From the NCBI RefSeq assembly GCF_028368995.1, contig NZ_JAQNDL010000001.1, positions 3,064,001-3,128,000 of the forward strand: a DNA stretch of 64,000 nt. The letters are read 5' to 3'. The DNA is from Nannocystis bainbridge. Lineage in GTDB: Bacteria > Myxococcota_A > Polyangia > Nannocystales > Nannocystaceae. The notes beneath the pieces are model-generated. The model was not told the origin of the DNA. It saw nothing but the letters and a program-made list of their open reading frames with translations, and did no database searches. Made by a program: the position numbers and the translations under genes. Positions 61,703 through 64,000 of this stretch are shown in pieces (position 1 is the stretch's first letter; each line of letters begins with the position of its first letter).

Positions 61703-64000
61703 ATGCAGATCCTCGAGCGTCGCGTCTACCGCGGTCCCAACCTCTACGCCCACTTCCCGGTCATCCGGATGAACCTCGACCTCGGCGAGCTCGAGCAGTG
61801 GCCGAGCGCGAAGATCCCGGGCTTCGTCGATGGGCTGCTCGAGGCGCTGCCGAGCCTGCAGCAGCACACCTGCTCGTATGGTGACGCGGGAGGGTTCGTC
61901 CGCCGCCTGCGCGAGGACAGCGGCACCTGGCTCGGCCACGTGCTCGAGCACGTCGCCATCGAGATCCAGGTGCTCACCGGGGCCAAGGTCAGCTTCGGCA
62001 AGACCCGCAGCACCGGCGCCACCGGCCAGTACTACGTCGTCTACGAGTACGAAGAGGAGCGCGTCGGCGAGGCCGCCAGCGACCTCGCGCTCGACCTCCT
62101 GCACTCGCTCCTGCCTGACGGTTTCGAGGGTCGCAAGGGCGTGCCCGAAGGCTTCGATTTCCCGTCGCGGCTCGAGGACCTGATCGCCTTCGCCCAGAAG
62201 CGCCAGTTCGGCCCCTCGACCGCCTCGCTGGTGCGGGCGGCCGAGCGGCGCGACATCCCGTGGATCCGCCTCAACGACCAGTCGCTGGTCCAGTTCGGCC
62301 ACGGCCGCTACCAGAAGCGCATCCGCGCCACCGTCACCTCCGAGACTCGCCACATCGCCGTCGAGATCGCCAGCGACAAAGAGGAGACCAACAAGATCCT
62401 CGGCGACCTCGGCCTCCCGGTCCCGCGCCAGCACCTCGTGCGCACCGCCGATCGGGCCGTCGCCGCCGCCACGCGGCTCGGCTTCCCCGTGGTCGTCAAG
62501 CCGCTCGACGCCAACCACGGCCGCGGCGTCTCGATCGACCTGCAGAGCGAGACCGCCGTGCGGGCCGCCTTCGAGAAGGCCCAGGAGCACTCCAACAGCG
62601 TCATCGTCGAGACCTACATCCCCGGCTTCGACCACCGCATGTTGGTCGTCGCCGGCGAGCTGATCGCCGTCGCCAAGCGCGTCCCGGGCCACGTCGTCGG
62701 CGACGGCGAGCGGACCATCACCCAGCTCATCGAGCACGTGAACAGCGACCCGCGGCGCGGCATCGGCCACGAGAAGGTCCTCACCCGCATCGAGCTCGAT
62801 TACCAGGCGCGGCGGCTGCTCGAGCTCAAGGGTTACACCGCCGACACCGTGCCGGCCGCCGGCGAAGAGGTCTACCTGCGCAGCACCGGCAACCTCAGCA
62901 CTGGCGGCACCGCGATCGACCTCACCGACGTCTGCCACCACGACAACCGCGAGATGGCGGTGCGCGCCGCCAAGGCGATCGGCCTCGACATCTGCGGCAT
63001 CGACTTCATCACCCCTGACATCACCCGCAGCCACCGCGAGGCCGGCGGCGGCATCTGCGAGGTCAACGCCGCCCCCGGCTTCCGCATGCACGTCGCGCCC
63101 ACCGAGGGCACCCCGCGCGACGTCGCCGGCCCGGTCATGGAGATGTTGTTCCCGCCCGGCACCCCGAGCCGGATCCCCATCGCCGCCGTCACCGGCACCA
63201 ACGGCAAGACCACCGTCTGCCGCATGATCGCCCACATCCACAAGATGTCCGGCGCCACCGTCGGCCTGTGCACCACTGACGGCGTCTACATCGACGGCGA
63301 GCGCACCGTCGTCGGCGACATGACCGGCCCCGTCGCCGCGCAGATGGTCTTGCGCGACCCGCTGGTCGACCTCGCCGTCCTCGAGACCGCGCGCGGCGGC
63401 CTGCTGCGCGCCGGCATGGGCTACCGCGCCTGCAACGTCGGCGCCGTCCTCAACGTCACCGCCGATCACCTCGGCCTCGGCGGCATCGACAACCTCGACC
63501 AGCTCGCCGAGCTCAAGCGCATCGTCGTCGAGGTCGCGCGCGACTGCGCCGTGCTCAACGCCGACGACGAGCACTGCCTGCGCATGGCCGACTACACCCA
63601 GGCCAACCGCATCGGCTACGTCACCACCAGCCCCAAGCACGACCTCGTGCGCCGGCACATCCGCGCCGGCGGCCTCGCGGTCGTGCTCGAGGAGGGCATC
63701 AACGGCGACATGATCACCGTCTACGACCGCGGCTCGCACATCCCGCTGCTGTGGACGCACCTCATCCCCGCCACCCTCGAGGGCAAGGCGCTGCACAACG
63801 TGCAGAACGCGATGTTCGCCACCTGCGTCGCCTACGCCATGGGCGTCAAGCTCGAGAACATCCGCCAGGGCCTGCGCACCTTCGACAGCACCTACTTCCA
63901 GGCGCCCGGCCGGCTCAACGTGTTCGAGGAGCTGCCGTTCAAGGTCATCCTCGACTACGGCCACAACCCCGCGGCCGTGCGCGCCATGGCCAGCCTGGTC
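61703..64000 (+). CDS. cphA: cyanophycin synthetase (C-terminus cut by window end)
   Basis: 766 residues visible from ATG 61703. The N-terminal CphA domain (MQILERRVYRGPNLYAHFPVIRMNLDLGEL) is followed by an ATP-grasp domain (about 205-480: IRATVTSETRHIAVEIASDKEETNKILGDLGLPVP, VVVKPLDANHGRGVSIDL, GICEVNAAPGFRMHVAPTEG) that adds aspartate. From about 495 the Mur-ligase-like domain begins with the P-loop VTGTNGKTTVCRMIAHI, which adds arginine, and continues to LDYGHNPAAVRAM. It polymerises Asp and Arg into cyanophycin, a nitrogen store. Full enzymes have about 870-900 residues, so roughly 110-130 are missing here. Confidence 0.96.
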   Translation, partial: MQILERRVYRGPNLYAHFPVIRMNLDLGELEQWPSAKIPGFVDGLLEALPSLQQHTCSYGDAGGFVRRLREDSGTWLGHVLEHVAIEIQVLTGAKVSFGKTRSTGATGQYYVVYEYEEERVGEAASDLALDLLHSLLPDGFEGRKGVPEGFDFPSRLEDLIAFAQKRQFGPSTASLVRAAERRDIPWIRLNDQSLVQFGHGRYQKRIRATVTSETRHIAVEIASDKEETNKILGDLGLPVPRQHLVRTADRAVAAATRLGFPVVVKPLDANHGRGVSIDLQSETAVRAAFEKAQEHSNSVIVETYIPGFDHRMLVVAGELIAVAKRVPGHVVGDGERTITQLIEHVNSDPRRGIGHEKVLTRIELDYQARRLLELKGYTADTVPAAGEEVYLRSTGNLSTGGTAIDLTDVCHHDNREMAVRAAKAIGLDICGIDFITPDITRSHREAGGGICEVNAAPGFRMHVAPTEGTPRDVAGPVMEMLFPPGTPSRIPIAAVTGTNGKTTVCRMIAHIHKMSGATVGLCTTDGVYIDGERTVVGDMTGPVAAQMVLRDPLVDLAVLETARGGLLRAGMGYRACNVGAVLNVTADHLGLGGIDNLDQLAELKRIVVEVARDCAVLNADDEHCLRMADYTQANRIGYVTTSPKHDLVRRHIRAGGLAVVLEEGINGDMITVYDRGSHIPLLWTHLIPATLEGKALHNVQNAMFATCVAYAMGVKLENIRQGLRTFDSTYFQAPGRLNVFEELPFKVILDYGHNPAAVRAMASLV

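Overview
This window reads as chromosome from a high-GC, myxobacterium-like organism, most like the Nannocystis/Enhygromyxa side of the Myxococcota. The pointers are the many lipoproteins with Thr/Ser-rich linkers followed by Cys-rich domains, IgGFc-binding-like surface proteins, a MopE-like metal-binding motif, an MglA-type GTPase, an RtcR/RtcBA module, and heavy use of GTG and TTG starts. The placement comes from recognising families by eye; no 16S rRNA or marker-gene search was possible.

Layout. 1-9736: envelope proteins (OmpA-like protein cut by the window edge, two small sister lipoproteins, a 452-residue lipoprotein, two tandem IgGFc-binding-like lipoproteins, a Cys-repeat/lamin-tail lipoprotein). 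9755-12951: amidase, ChaC-like cyclotransferase, C-type-lectin lipoprotein. 13270-15863: a coupled group of a tiny membrane protein, an exopolysaccharide sugar transferase, a LytS-type kinase and a LytTR regulator. 16076-22170 (minus): pirin, LysR regulator, a caspase-fold protein lacking both catalytic residues, and a ferritin-like/RidA-like/hypothetical operon. 22170-24737: 3-hydroxyacyl-CoA dehydrogenase, tRNA-Leu and pyruvate kinase. 25509-31716: CAP lipoprotein, RNA methyltransferase, CorA, glgC-glgA, DUF3820 protein. 31808-41476: STAS-like proteins, HEAT protein, CstA, PAS-STAS protein, aldo/keto reductase, a decayed stretch, and a large carboxypeptidase-regulatory-repeat/PDZ protein. 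41956-47823: ABC-2 permease/ATPase pair, two VWA-like lipoproteins, MglA-like GTPase, TetR regulator. 48087-52119: the RNA repair operon rtcB-rtcA, divergent from rtcR. 52473-59386: lipoproteins, a solitary divergent EF-Tu and a histidine kinase. 59571-64000: a cyanophycin cluster (isoaspartyl dipeptidase, cyanophycinase, cyanophycin synthetase; the last is cut by the window end).

Three patterns run across the window and are not explained by the genes. First, a short palindromic repeat is scattered over about 25 places, mostly between genes. It is built as CATG-NNN-NNNN-N'N'N'-CATG, where the two triplets are complementary, so CATG recurs every 14 bp. It forms single hairpins or arrays of up to six consecutive CATGs, and the triplets vary in a compensating way (TCC/GGA, CTC/GAG, TTC/GAA, TCT/AGA, CCC/GGG). 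Second, about a dozen genes carry a TANNNT-like -10 hexamer only 6-7 bp before the start codon, which is the geometry of leaderless transcription. Third, an 11-bp element (gcgaccgttcg) occurs as direct repeats spaced exactly 21 bp, about 60 bp upstream of two unrelated operons.

Pathways that can be read as units: RNA repair (RtcR with a sigma-54 promoter driving rtcBA), glycogen synthesis (GlgC, GlgA), cyanophycin storage and breakdown, and polysaccharide priming linked to a two-component system.
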